In this document: positions 1 to 8,383 of the stretch, piece after piece | How the letters are laid out: each line of letters opens with the position of its first letter | Numbering within the stretch: the first letter of the stretch is position 1 | NCBI GenBank assembly: GCA_003151275.1 | Contig: PLXC01000044.1 | Coordinates: forward strand, 1-33,777 | Origin: Candidatus Melainabacteria bacterium | Lineage (GTDB): Bacteria; Cyanobacteriota; Vampirovibrionia; Obscuribacterales; Obscuribacteraceae | Length of the DNA stretch: 33,777 nucleotides | Direction: 5' to 3' | Made by a program: the position numbers and the translations under genes | Notes under the pieces: model-generated | Database searches by the model: none | What the model saw: the letters and a program-made list of their open reading frames with translations, nothing else | Told to the model about the DNA's origin: nothing

Positions 1-242
1 GCTGTTGTGGTGGTGCGATTGGGGGTTCGGTTTGTTGAGATCAAATTGACTATAGCGGCGACTGACGCCAGCAAATACACCAGACCCAGAAAGACTATTG
101 ACGCAATAATCAACGACGCTCCAGAATAATTTATTAGCAGCCAAGCATATGAGGCAAAAGCAAGACTCAAATATGCAGCGTTGAATAAAAGCTTACGAGA
201 CAACTTGTCCTCCTCGACTTTCGCCAGGCGTGTGAATACCAA
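1..242 (-). CDS. Partial small membrane protein, running off the left edge
   Basis: An open frame reads on the minus strand from about 242 to the window edge without a stop. After a short charged N-terminus (VEEDKLSRK) it encodes two hydrophobic stretches, one around AAYLSLAFASYAWLL and one around SLIIASIVFLGLVYLLA, followed by a polar Thr/Arg/Asn-rich segment that runs off the window. This pattern fits a two-helix membrane protein with both helices close together. I chose the TTG at 242 because an in-frame stop lies a few codons upstream and no ATG is available; no clear ribosome binding site is visible, so the start is uncertain. I do not recognise the family. Confidence 0.5.
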   Translation of the reverse strand, partial: MVFTRLAKVEEDKLSRKLLFNAAYLSLAFASYAWLLINYSGASLIIASIVFLGLVYLLASVAAIVNLISTNRTPNRTTTT

Positions 243-294
243 ATTAAACTTGGTCGCGAAGAAAGGCTACGGTAAAAACCCTGGAGAAACCTAA

Positions 295-489
295 TTACTT
301 CGGGAAGGCGCTTCTCATGATTGGGACTTTTTGTGCCCAGGAGGCTGATACGTGAATTACGCCTTGAATTAACTCTTCAACTAGTTTTTCAGCTTGCTCT
401 TTTCCGCACATTCCTTCAATTCGGCTAAACACTGCAGCACGAATATCATCATGAATTAGATGAAGGTGGGTTGGAAGAGGCGGCAGCAT
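295..489 (-). CDS. Possible small hypothetical protein (64 aa)
   Basis: This short frame starts with ATG at 489 and encodes a helical, charged peptide (for example DDIRAAVFSRIEG and KEQAEKLVEELIQG). Composition is protein-like, but there is no recognisable domain and no good ribosome binding site upstream. Its 5' half overlaps, on the opposite strand, the remnant of an ArsR-type regulator at 429-587, so at most one of the two can be an intact gene. It could be a real small protein or a by-product of rearrangement here. Confidence 0.3.
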   Translation of the reverse strand: MLPPLPTHLHLIHDDIRAAVFSRIEGMCGKEQAEKLVEELIQGVIHVSASWAQKVPIMRSAFPK

Positions 490-587
490 GGCTTAATCAT
501 GTCAGACGTTTCTGGGCTGGAAGATTGGACACCTTGCATCAACAGCTTGCCGCACCACCAGAGAAAGGAGAGACAGAGCATGAATGA
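429..587 (+). pseudogene. Remnant of the C-terminus of an ArsR-family regulator
   Basis: In the frame that ends at TGA 585-587, the sequence encodes about 50 residues with the pattern GLEEAAAWLNHVRRFW followed by AGRLDTLHQQL. This is the characteristic C-terminal tail of ArsR regulators that are co-transcribed with SRPBCC/AHSA1 genes. An in-frame stop at 426-428 removes the upstream part, and I find no winged-helix segment in any frame upstream. The stop overlaps the SRPBCC start (580) by 8 bases, the usual coupling of this gene pair. The gene therefore looks truncated at its 5' side by a rearrangement, leaving only the tail and the ribosome binding site of its partner. Confidence 0.6.
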
Positions 588-1386
588 TATGGGCACCAAT
601 GATATGGGCAAAATTCTCAATTCGCATACCGTTCGATTTGAGCGACTGCTGCCGGGCCCCATCGAACGGGTATGGGACTACATCTCCACTCCCAGCGGCC
701 ATGCCACATGGCTGTGCACTAACACAACAGTGGAGCTGAGATCCGAAGGTCGGATCAACTTGAAATTTGACGAGCACGCCGATCCGGAAACTGGTCGCAT
801 ATACGACGTTCGCGGCATCATCACTGAGTGTGAGCCACCGCGGCTTCTCGCTTATGCTTGGTTTGAAACTTCGTCTGATCTGACGTCGCATGTTCGCTTC
901 GAGCTTGAATCGCGTGGCGATCAAGTTTTGTTGGTGCTCACTCACAGCCAGCTTTCGCCAGAGTTTATGCCGAAGGTGGGAGCCGGTTGGCACGCGCACT
1001 TAAGCCAACTTGCTGCACTGTTGAAGGGTGAGACGCCGCCAGAATTTGGGAGCGACTTCAATGAGCACTTCAAAAAATATTCGATGTTAATAGCTGCCAG
1101 TGCCATTGTCGGCTCCACCATCTCTCCAGCAATTGCTTCTTCCGACGATGCCTCCTACAAAGTGCTCAACGATCAACGACAAGAATATTTGAGTAAGTAT
1201 GATCGCGTCTGGAAAGACGCAGATAGAATCAAGGCAGAAATGGATGTCTTAAAGCGAGACACGCACGCCGATATCGATAGGGCGCTGGACGATTTGGGGC
1301 GCGAATTGCAGCGCAAAAATCAAGATCTCAAACAGATCGAATACGACATTCGTGATCTCGATAAGCTTGCTGCGGCGCTCCACTAG
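580..1386 (+). CDS. SRPBCC (AHSA1-like) domain fused to a signal-peptide/coiled-coil tail
   Basis: The protein is 268 aa from the ATG at 580, which is preceded by AAAGGAG at good spacing; the longer reading from 460 is rejected because 460-587 belongs to the ArsR remnant in another frame. Residues about 15-155 form an SRPBCC/AHSA1 domain: VRFERLLPGPIERVWDYIS at the start, the ECEPPRLLAYAWF strand and the GWHAHLSQLAALLKG helix at the end. Such domains bind hydrophobic ligands in the cytoplasm and usually stop there. Here residues 165-188 (KKYSMLIAASAIVGSTISPA then IASS) look exactly like a signal peptide, and residues 190-268 form a charged coiled coil with Arg/Asp/Lys heptads. The fusion of a cytoplasmic domain to an apparently secreted helix is odd and may result from a deletion that joined two genes. 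Confidence 0.8.
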   Translation: MNDMGTNDMGKILNSHTVRFERLLPGPIERVWDYISTPSGHATWLCTNTTVELRSEGRINLKFDEHADPETGRIYDVRGIITECEPPRLLAYAWFETSSDLTSHVRFELESRGDQVLLVLTHSQLSPEFMPKVGAGWHAHLSQLAALLKGETPPEFGSDFNEHFKKYSMLIAASAIVGSTISPAIASSDDASYKVLNDQRQEYLSKYDRVWKDADRIKAEMDVLKRDTHADIDRALDDLGRELQRKNQDLKQIEYDIRDLDKLAAALH

Positions 1387-1691
1387 CGGATCTTCGCGAA
1401 CGGCGTTGTGAATTGACGATTTAAATGTCCTTTTTTTGACACTTTAAATGTCCCATCTAACCGGTCGGTTTTCATATTTGTGTGGTTCGGACGGCGAAAT
1501 GAAATCAACCTTCGCCGCCTACCCCAAAAGAATCTTATCGGATTCGATCAGCTCGAAAAGCCCATGGAATAATGATCGCGCCTGAAACATAATCGTTTAT
1601 ACCAGCCACTCAGGCTGCCAACATGCCACCAATAGTGGTTAACCCATATTTGGGGGACACTACTGGCGGTGATCTCGCTTGGATGCATAGT
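1387..1691. other. Non-coding stretch with a 17-bp direct repeat
   Basis: No convincing gene lies here. The only structure I see is an imperfect 17-bp direct repeat: TGACGATTTAAATGTCC at 1414-1430 and TGACACTTTAAATGTCC at 1437-1453 (15 of 17 identical, 23-bp period). Tandem repeats of this kind are typical of the ends of IS21-type elements, but no transposase remains nearby. The rest is unremarkable. Confidence 0.4.
1414..1453 (+). repeat. Two 17-bp direct repeats (TTTAAATGTCC core)
   Basis: The 11-bp core TTTAAATGTCC occurs at 1420-1430 and again at 1443-1453, each preceded by TGAC plus two bases. The spacing is 23 bp. It may be a relic of an insertion-sequence end or a tandem operator; nothing in the window distinguishes these. 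Confidence 0.5.
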
Positions 1692-1961
1692 CTATGTATT
1701 CACAGTCTGAACGGGCTGCGAGATTTTTCCATGGTTCCATCGGCATCCAGTCCCTTCTGCAACGTAGACAACACCACATCGTGTATGGCATCCCTGGTGC
1801 CGGTTCGGACCGAATGCTGCTAATTCCACTACTCGCTGGCTCGATAGACAGTGCCAGCAGAAAGGTGCGGTCAAGAAGCCATAAATTATGCCAATGCATA
1901 AACAAGCAACTCCTGTGATCAGAGCAACATGAGTAAAGCTGCCTTTTTTCGTGTTAATCAT
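1692..1961 (-). pseudogene. Small membrane protein, frame broken three times at homopolymers
   Basis: The ATG at 1961 has a strong CAGGAG ribosome binding site (1968-1973 on the plus strand) and begins MINTKKGSFTHVALITG, leading into a membrane helix (CLCIGIIYGFL). After that the coherent protein sequence moves between frames: to one reading LLALSIEPASSG at the T-run 1861-1863, to another reading DAIHDVVLSTLQKGLDADG at the G-run 1792-1794, and back to the first, reading ISQPVQTVNT and a stop, at the A-run 1724-1728. Each change is repaired by adding one base to a homopolymer. The restored protein would be about 90 aa with one or two N-terminal helices and a polar tail. I do not recognise the family. 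The damage may be real decay or homopolymer sequencing error. Confidence 0.5.
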
Positions 1962-2205
1962 CTCTGACTCCTGGAGCTCTTCTAGTGTAGTTCCCACAAC
2001 TCGGACATCGCATGCCCCCTGGACGATCTGATTATAGCGCCGGAGTGCCAATGTAGATTCGCGCTGAGTGCTTGTCTCTATGTTGAGCATAAAATTTGTT
2101 CTCGGAAAAATCGTATATCTGCACAGTGCAGAACATTGCACTCGACTGATAGGTGTCTTGAACTAGGGTTTTCACTGGGGCAGTCTCGTCCTTTCTGACG
2201 TTCAC
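1962..2205 (-). other. Possible upstream partner of the broken small membrane gene
   Basis: Upstream of 1961 on the minus strand two frames carry protein-like sequence. One reads TLVQDTYQSSAMFCTVQIYD and ends around 2094; the other continues with MLNIETSTQRESTLALRRYN and runs to about 1962. They join at the T-run 2091-2094 if one T is removed. A start could be the GTG at 2205, but it lacks a ribosome binding site. This may be a second short gene ending against the ATG at 1961, also damaged. Evidence is weak. Confidence 0.25.
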
Positions 2206-2316
2206 CCGAGTCTGATTAGAAGATAAGCTGCGTGTCTTACCAGGTCGATGCCAACACTTTTCAAACCGTTTGCGACTACAACTTCTTGTAGGCGCGCAGC
2301 TGTACAGTGAGCAATT

Positions 2317-3276
2317 ATGAACACCAAATTCAAACTCCTTGCAGCAACGCTGCAATCAGTCATTCTTCTCAGCAGCATTTCAGCACCGTCTTTTGCTATG
2401 CAACAGATACGAATGAACGCAGGATCAATTCAATTAAAATCGATGGATGCCTCGTTAGATGTAAGAGTGCCACATGCACTTCAGGGCAAAGCGCAACATT
2501 TTGAGCAGCGTCCGCGGCTCGATATTGCTCTCAAGAAAAATAGAATTCGAGCCGGAACGTCCATGAATAAATTGAGTCTGCTGCAAGCCTCGCGTGGTTA
2601 CCGACTGTCAGCAAAGAGGCACCATTTGCAGGCTTCGCACGCGAACTATAGACTTGCAATCCAAACGCATATTTTAGCGGTACGGGGCAATGCACATCGA
2701 GATCTGCGTGGCAGTTCATCAAAACGAATGCTGGCTGCCGGAGTAACCCGAAAATACGACGCCCGGCAATCACTCGCTTTAGAAAGAGCTTTTGCTGGTC
2801 ACGCTCGATGGTTCAACCTTAATGCCGTAAAGGCTTCATGCACTTGTGGTGGCAAGGGCTCTTTGCTTCTAGATCAGCATAAATGGAATGAGGCAGCAGC
2901 ATATTACCGAGCTAAGCTGAAAGACGGGAGCGACAAAAGCAATACGCTCAACAATCTTGCTTGGTCCCTGGCACACAGTGGACAGTATGCCGAAAGCTTA
3001 GCTAAAGCGACTGAGGCAATACGCGAGCTACCAGACTCAAGTTATCCTGTTGGAACACGTGGTTATGCCCATCTTCGCAAGAAAAACCTTTTGCAAGCAA
3101 AAGCTGACTTAGAAAAAGCCGTCCAATTAAATCCTGATGGTGGGGGAGATTGGTACTATCTTGCCTTGACCTATCACCAGCTCCATAGGTATCGTGAATC
3201 TGCAGAAGCTCTGCGTAAAGCTGCTGCTCTCGGCTATGAAGACTACGATGGTGACTATCGCTTAGCGAGCAAATAG
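2317..3276 (+). CDS. Secreted TPR protein
   Basis: The 319-aa protein starts with a clear signal peptide (MNTKFKLLAATLQSVILLSS to cleavage near APSFA, residue 27). Residues 28-170 are strongly basic and rich in Lys, Arg, His and Ser with no recognised fold. A short CTCGGKG motif follows, and residues about 186-310 are tandem tetratricopeptide repeats: NTLNNLAWSLAHSGQYAESL, then GYAHLRKKNLLQAKADLEKA, then WYYLALTYHQLHRYRESAEA. TPRs mediate protein-protein contacts, so a periplasmic or surface scaffolding role is likely, but the partner is unknown. The ATG at 2317 is placed exactly before the signal peptide, although its ribosome binding site is weak. The gene stands alone. Confidence 0.8.
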   Translation: MNTKFKLLAATLQSVILLSSISAPSFAMQQIRMNAGSIQLKSMDASLDVRVPHALQGKAQHFEQRPRLDIALKKNRIRAGTSMNKLSLLQASRGYRLSAKRHHLQASHANYRLAIQTHILAVRGNAHRDLRGSSSKRMLAAGVTRKYDARQSLALERAFAGHARWFNLNAVKASCTCGGKGSLLLDQHKWNEAAAYYRAKLKDGSDKSNTLNNLAWSLAHSGQYAESLAKATEAIRELPDSSYPVGTRGYAHLRKKNLLQAKADLEKAVQLNPDGGGDWYYLALTYHQLHRYRESAEALRKAAALGYEDYDGDYRLASK

Positions 3277-3658
3277 CAATTAATACTTGCTGTAGTTCAC
3301 GGCAGCAACAATCACGTCAACATCGTTCGTTGGACGCACATCAAATGGATCTTTCTGCGTTTATTAATAAGCCTACAATCGCACCACCAACATAGACTAC
3401 CTCTGCTCTTTAGTCACTCAGTGCGTGAGCAACTGAGGTCAAAAGTGACAGGATGCTCTCCCGCCGACTCATCTGTGAATTCCCTTCAACCGTTGGCGAA
3501 TCTCTTGTTGCGCCAATTGTCGCTCACGCGCACGCCCCATGCGAACACTACAGAACCGTTTGCCAGCCAACGTGTTGCCACATGGCTAAATGGGCCTTAT
3601 GATTACTGCAGGTAACACTTGATTCTTAGCTCCTTAGGCCAGCGGATCCGGGTCTATT
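3277..3658. other. Intergenic region without recognised gene
   Basis: About 380 bases separate the secreted TPR gene from the kinase gene. Short frames here have no protein-like composition or ribosome binding sites. It presumably holds the kinase promoter, but I see no clear -35/-10 pair, repeat or hairpin. Confidence 0.5.
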
Positions 3659-6529
3659 TTGGAAGATCAAAAATCTAAATCAACTCTGCAAATCAAATGT
3701 AGCCGATGCTTCATGCCCGTTTCGCAAAGAAAGGGCTCGTTTACGAGTTGGATATTTGGCGTCTGCAAATGCGCTGCAAATACCGGGCAGCTGAAACTTA
3801 AGACGAGCAATTTCTCAAGCTTTATCGATCTCGGTCTCGATGACTGTGAGGCTCTCTCAGTCATTGGCGAGGGCGGCATGGGAACAGTCTACAAGGTAAA
3901 GTATAAACCCTTGAATAAGGTGATGGCGGTCAAGGTTCTTAAACCCGAGTTCGCTTCGGACAAAAGTGCAATCAAGCGTTTCGAACAAGAAGGAAAGGCT
4001 GCCAGCAAACTGACTCACCCCAACATGGTGACCGTTTATCAATATGGACTCAACAAGGGCAGTTGCCCTTACATATTGATGGACTACCTGCACGGACCGA
4101 GCCTGGAATCCGTCATAACAAACGAGGCTTATGTCGATGCGCACAGAGCCTTACTCATCTTTATTCAGATGGCAGAATCATTGCACCATGCTCATCAAAA
4201 AGGGATCATTCACCGAGATATAAAACCGAGCAACGTCATCTTGCTTCAAAATCAGGACTTAGATGACTATGTCAAGATCGTCGATTTTGGTATCGCTAAA
4301 ATTCTGCCTGTTGGTGACAGAAAGACCCTACTTCAAACTCAGACAGGCGAAATATTTGGTAGCCCGCAATATATGAGCCCCGAACAATGCCGAGGAGATA
4401 AGTTGGATGCCCGATCTGACATCTATTCGCTGGGGTGTTTGATGTACGAGACTTTATGCGGCAAACCACCTTTCGTCGCCGACAATCCGATTCGCATCAT
4501 TCTTCAGCATTTAAACGACAAGCCTGTGCGCCTCACCGACCGATTTCCGAGCTTAGAGATACCAGCGGATCTCGACTCGCTTGTGATCACATGTCTTGAG
4601 AAACAACCGGACAATAGATATCAATCAATGGGAGCATTGTTCACCGACCTGACGCGTATTTCAGAAGGTAAATCAATTACATTTCGCAGCAAGCTGAGCG
4701 CCAGAAATGTGAAAGACCTGAAGGCTCTCGATGTTCTTCCAGACGCTGGCAGCGAAGCCAGAAATACTCGAATTTATGCGGCAATTACTGCAGCCTGTGT
4801 TGTTGTCGCTATGGTCGGAGCATCTGCCTTCATGTTTTTTGGCCCTAGGGTGGAATCTGGCACCACCTGGAAGCAGCTTTATGTAAAAGGTCAGCAAGCA
4901 TTCGACCAGGGCGACTACGCCACAGCTAAATCGACATTTGAGAAATCATTGACGGTTGCGGAGTCTGAAGGGGACAATCAGCAAAAGAAAAACCTGATGC
5001 AAACGGCCAGCTGCCAGGAACTCATCGACCTGGCGACTTTTTCAGGCAAAGCCGCCGATTTGCAAACTCTCAATACTCAAATGATTCGACTTCAAGCAGC
5101 AGCGAAGGCCCAAGACAATGAACAAGATCGGCGTGTCATGACGATGCGCGATGACTTAAAAAGAGCGCTAGGAACTGACGGTGCTCTCCCTTCATTATCG
5201 AAGCAGGGCAAGGCAAATGTCGATGATCACACATTGGGATTGTGTCAAGGAGCAAATGACGAATTGGCATGGTGCCTGGAGCAGCACAAAGCAGACGCGG
5301 CAATTGGTTTGGCAACATCTTTATCCACACTGCTGAACAGCTTGCCCACCAGTCAGCCAGAGCTTGCACAAAGATGCGCCTTAAACTTCGGCAGTGCTCT
5401 TTTGGAGAAAGAAAGATACTCTCAGGCCGCTACCCAACTGACTGCGGCAATTCGCGTCGCCCAGTCCAATCGATTGCCACTCAACCTTGGCCTTTGTCAT
5501 TTGCAATTGGGCCGTGCCTTTATCGGATTAAGAGCCTTTGACAAAGCAAAAATCGAGCTTAGCAATGCCTCTCAACTTGCCGATGGAGAATCTGAAAAGA
5601 AGGCATTTTTAGCTGCCTGCTATTACGAGCAAGGATTAATTTTCGCAAGCAAGGGCGATTCTGATCTGGCTGAGAAAGAGTTTCTTCTAGCCCTGTCAAT
5701 ATTCCAAAAACTAGAACCACCGAATCAAGGTTCCATTGCCGACTGCAGTTTCCAGCTGGCCATGCTAGAAGAAAAAATTGGTAGAGGGGAACTGGCCCAT
5801 CAATACTTGAGAGCGTGTTTGGACGCCAGTGAATCTCTTGTGGAACGATCAAGTCATCAAAGTGCAGTTCTAACTGAGACTCTGGAAAAACAAGGAGAAA
5901 TTCAAGTAGCCCAAGAGCACTTTGCCGCTGCGAAACCATTATTTGCTCGGGCTGTAACAATTGCATCTCGCACCGGCAACGAGAAGAATCCGATTATTGA
6001 GATTGCTCGATTGTATTTGGTTTTATTGGACGATTCAAGAAAGCCTAACTTTGCTGAACTACAAGAGTTGACTGACGATATTTGCCATAATTACGCACGT
6101 CAGCCGACTTTCCTGAATGCTAGCGACGTGGTATCAAATTTGGTGATAATGGGACGCCTTTGTGCTCAATCCAAGCAATATAAGAATGCCGAACATTTGC
6201 TAAGAAGCGCATATGCGCTGGCAACTGTGCCTGCTAATGGAGTCGCTCCTATTGAGATGAGCGACGCTATCGTCCAGTTAAATTATGTGCTTAATGCCCA
6301 AGGTCGCAGGTACGACGCAATTGAGCTTCAGCGCTTGCATATGAATCAGTTAAGAGTAAAGTTTTCCTATAGTGGGCATAATCCACCGCCCCTGAAATGG
6401 CTCAAAAACTCGTTAGAGCAAATAGCTTCAGGAGACCGCACTGCAATTTTTTCCCAAAGTGATTCAGGATATTCTGGAGGAGGCGGCTCAGACGAGTTCA
6501 CGCAAGCCGACTACGATTCTCTAAAATAA
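3659..6529 (+). CDS. Transmembrane Ser/Thr protein kinase with zinc ribbon and extracytoplasmic TPRs
   Basis: This 956-aa protein has four parts. Residues 14-38 carry paired cysteines (C14-x2-C17, C36-x-C38) typical of a small zinc ribbon. Residues about 65-340 are a complete Hanks-type kinase: glycine loop GEGGMG (70-75), Lys92 in AVK, catalytic HRDIKPSN (185-192), DFG (209-211) and SPE near 240. A single membrane helix (IYAAITAACVVVAMVGASA, about 372-395) follows. The remaining 560 residues are outside the membrane and rich in TPR-like helices (QQAFDQGDYATAKSTFEKSL and later YSQAATQLTAAIRVA). All catalytic residues are present, so it should phosphorylate proteins in the cytoplasm in response to something sensed by the TPRs. 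The start is TTG at 3659; the next ATGs lie beyond the first cysteines. It ends 15 bp from a convergent TPR gene. Confidence 0.92.
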   Translation: MEDQKSKSTLQIKCSRCFMPVSQRKGSFTSWIFGVCKCAANTGQLKLKTSNFSSFIDLGLDDCEALSVIGEGGMGTVYKVKYKPLNKVMAVKVLKPEFASDKSAIKRFEQEGKAASKLTHPNMVTVYQYGLNKGSCPYILMDYLHGPSLESVITNEAYVDAHRALLIFIQMAESLHHAHQKGIIHRDIKPSNVILLQNQDLDDYVKIVDFGIAKILPVGDRKTLLQTQTGEIFGSPQYMSPEQCRGDKLDARSDIYSLGCLMYETLCGKPPFVADNPIRIILQHLNDKPVRLTDRFPSLEIPADLDSLVITCLEKQPDNRYQSMGALFTDLTRISEGKSITFRSKLSARNVKDLKALDVLPDAGSEARNTRIYAAITAACVVVAMVGASAFMFFGPRVESGTTWKQLYVKGQQAFDQGDYATAKSTFEKSLTVAESEGDNQQKKNLMQTASCQELIDLATFSGKAADLQTLNTQMIRLQAAAKAQDNEQDRRVMTMRDDLKRALGTDGALPSLSKQGKANVDDHTLGLCQGANDELAWCLEQHKADAAIGLATSLSTLLNSLPTSQPELAQRCALNFGSALLEKERYSQAATQLTAAIRVAQSNRLPLNLGLCHLQLGRAFIGLRAFDKAKIELSNASQLADGESEKKAFLAACYYEQGLIFASKGDSDLAEKEFLLALSIFQKLEPPNQGSIADCSFQLAMLEEKIGRGELAHQYLRACLDASESLVERSSHQSAVLTETLEKQGEIQVAQEHFAAAKPLFARAVTIASRTGNEKNPIIEIARLYLVLLDDSRKPNFAELQELTDDICHNYARQPTFLNASDVVSNLVIMGRLCAQSKQYKNAEHLLRSAYALATVPANGVAPIEMSDAIVQLNYVLNAQGRRYDAIELQRLHMNQLRVKFSYSGHNPPPLKWLKNSLEQIASGDRTAIFSQSDSGYSGGGGSDEFTQADYDSLK

Positions 6530-6544
6530 AGGCATGTGATCCGA

Positions 6545-8269
6545 TCATTCATGTTTATGGCCCCACCAAAGCAGACATCCGACCAGGGCAGCAACCAATA
6601 CTAGCGTCTGAATGACAGCTAAAATCATGGCTGTCGTCGCTTCAACGTTTATGCTAACCAAACCGAGAACTGCTTCCACGACAAGCACCAGACCTGCCAT
6701 TTTTAACCACTGGGGAGCATTCATTGCCAGTTCGAAAATTGAAACGTGAAAACGAATCTGTAAAACGAGAATGATGGCAGTCGATATCGTAAAGACAAGC
6801 GCAGAGGCTATCTGGATGAAAGTAATAGTATCCTTTCGTGATTGTGGTGCGATCACAATCAAGTTGATTTTCTTGTCGGCCATTTTCGGAAGATCCATCT
6901 TTCCATCGCGCAAAATCATAACCATAGGTCCATTTTTATCCGATAGTAATCGTCCATCGCTGCCGCTAAAATGAATCAGAAAAATGCCCTGCTTGCCCGG
7001 GGGACAATAGTTTAGAAAGCCAATGGTTCCAGGTTCATGAATATCACCGTCCCACGATGCTCCTTTCAGCAAAGCATTCATTTGCTGATCTAGAGGAACG
7101 CCAGGCACGACGATGTCGTGACTTACTTGGGCAATCGGATGATCGTCATCAGAAGATCCATTGCGGAAGGGATTACGGTAAGTGGTATCGTAAGCGTCAT
7201 CCCAACTTTCTGACGGTACGCTCATGAGCGAATCGACGAAAATAGTAGGGTATCTATGATTTGACTGATATTTCGAGTTGACAAAAAATTCTTGACTTTG
7301 TCCCGCCGTCAGCAACTCCGCCTCTTTAGTGCTTTGCGAAAAATATCTGTGCCCGTCTTCGTCTATCAATCCTTTAGGATCCAAGATTGTCCAATATGTT
7401 GACTTTGTGATCAGGGCTTTGGCAAGCGACTGCACGTCTTTTATTGCGACATACGGTATGGGACCGAAGACCACTTTGTTGTTCTCAGTGATCTGCCAGG
7501 TGTCATGCGTCAGCTTTAGTGCCGCCATACCTTGATAGTAAGATCCTTCAGGTTGCAGCAACAAGGGATTTCCCAAGTTGAGACCTGGCAGAGCGACGAG
7601 GATGAGAACAGCCACAACAGAAGCCAATAATGGCCAAACCATGCGACTGCCGCCGGCGAAACTCTCCAAAAAATTTGATGCGCGCTGGTTGAGGGGTTGA
7701 CTGAACTCATCGTGAGTGCGCAGAGTTTTGGCATGACCCTTGCTCTCTTTCTTTTCTTTCTGCCTGCCAATGTAAGCCTTTTCTTCTGCTTCAAGAAGAG
7801 CCTTTCTTCTGGCTGGTAGTTGTTTTTGAACACTCTTTTGGGCGTCAATGACCACAGACAAAAGCGGATGATCGCCAACAAGCAACGACTCTGCTTCTTT
7901 TCTCAAGGCCACCAGATCTGCGTCAGCTTCCTCGAGACGTTTCAGTTTCATTTTTGCAAGCGCAATTGTCAACTTTAGTTCCAGGCTGTCTGCCGGGTTT
8001 GCGCGCATGATTTTCTTTCTTTCCAGACATGTCTGCAGTGAAAAAAGAGCATCCTCGAATTTGTCTTGAGCAAATGCATTGTCGCCCAGCATCTCGTAGC
8101 ATTCGACGAGATCAAGATGTGTTTCACCGAAAGTGCAGGTCAGTTGTGCAATCGCTTCCACTAAAGCTGCTTGCGCCTCAAGCAGATTAGCGCTGCCATG
8201 CAGTTGCTTGGCACGCGCAAAAGCATTTTGCGCGGCATCAGATTGTTTGCTTTTTTTTTCGAACTGCAT
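6545..8269 (-). CDS. TPR protein with four membrane helices and a large extracytoplasmic domain
   Basis: I place the start at ATG 8269, which has AAGGG five bases upstream; an in-frame ATG at 8299 lies too close to its own AAGG. The 574-aa product begins with cytoplasmic TPR-like helices (AFARAKQLHGSANLLEAQAA, then YEMLGDNAFAQDKFEDALFS) to about residue 160, then a charged linker. A membrane helix at about 210-229 (MVWPLLASVVAVLILVALPG) leads to a roughly 240-residue external domain without recognised motifs, and three more helices follow at about 483-504, 523-543 and 546-570. The TPR type resembles that of the neighbouring kinase, which converges on it, so a shared signalling role is possible but unproven. 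Confidence 0.75.
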   Translation of the reverse strand: MQFEKKSKQSDAAQNAFARAKQLHGSANLLEAQAALVEAIAQLTCTFGETHLDLVECYEMLGDNAFAQDKFEDALFSLQTCLERKKIMRANPADSLELKLTIALAKMKLKRLEEADADLVALRKEAESLLVGDHPLLSVVIDAQKSVQKQLPARRKALLEAEEKAYIGRQKEKKESKGHAKTLRTHDEFSQPLNQRASNFLESFAGGSRMVWPLLASVVAVLILVALPGLNLGNPLLLQPEGSYYQGMAALKLTHDTWQITENNKVVFGPIPYVAIKDVQSLAKALITKSTYWTILDPKGLIDEDGHRYFSQSTKEAELLTAGQSQEFFVNSKYQSNHRYPTIFVDSLMSVPSESWDDAYDTTYRNPFRNGSSDDDHPIAQVSHDIVVPGVPLDQQMNALLKGASWDGDIHEPGTIGFLNYCPPGKQGIFLIHFSGSDGRLLSDKNGPMVMILRDGKMDLPKMADKKINLIVIAPQSRKDTITFIQIASALVFTISTAIILVLQIRFHVSIFELAMNAPQWLKMAGLVLVVEAVLGLVSINVEATTAMILAVIQTLVLVAALVGCLLWWGHKHE

Positions 8270-8383
8270 TGAATCCCTTGTAGGTAATTGGGGACCCATT
8301 CACCTTATACCCGGCGTAATTCAAATTACATTGAGGTGCTACTATGAGGCGATCTTCTCCCCAGAAGTCTTCAAGGTGGAAAA

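Noticed and set aside
460..579. Extended N-terminus for the SRPBCC gene from ATG 460
   Set aside because: This stretch encodes the ArsR tail in another frame, and ATG 580 has a strong ribosome binding site; residues before it have no homology-like pattern.
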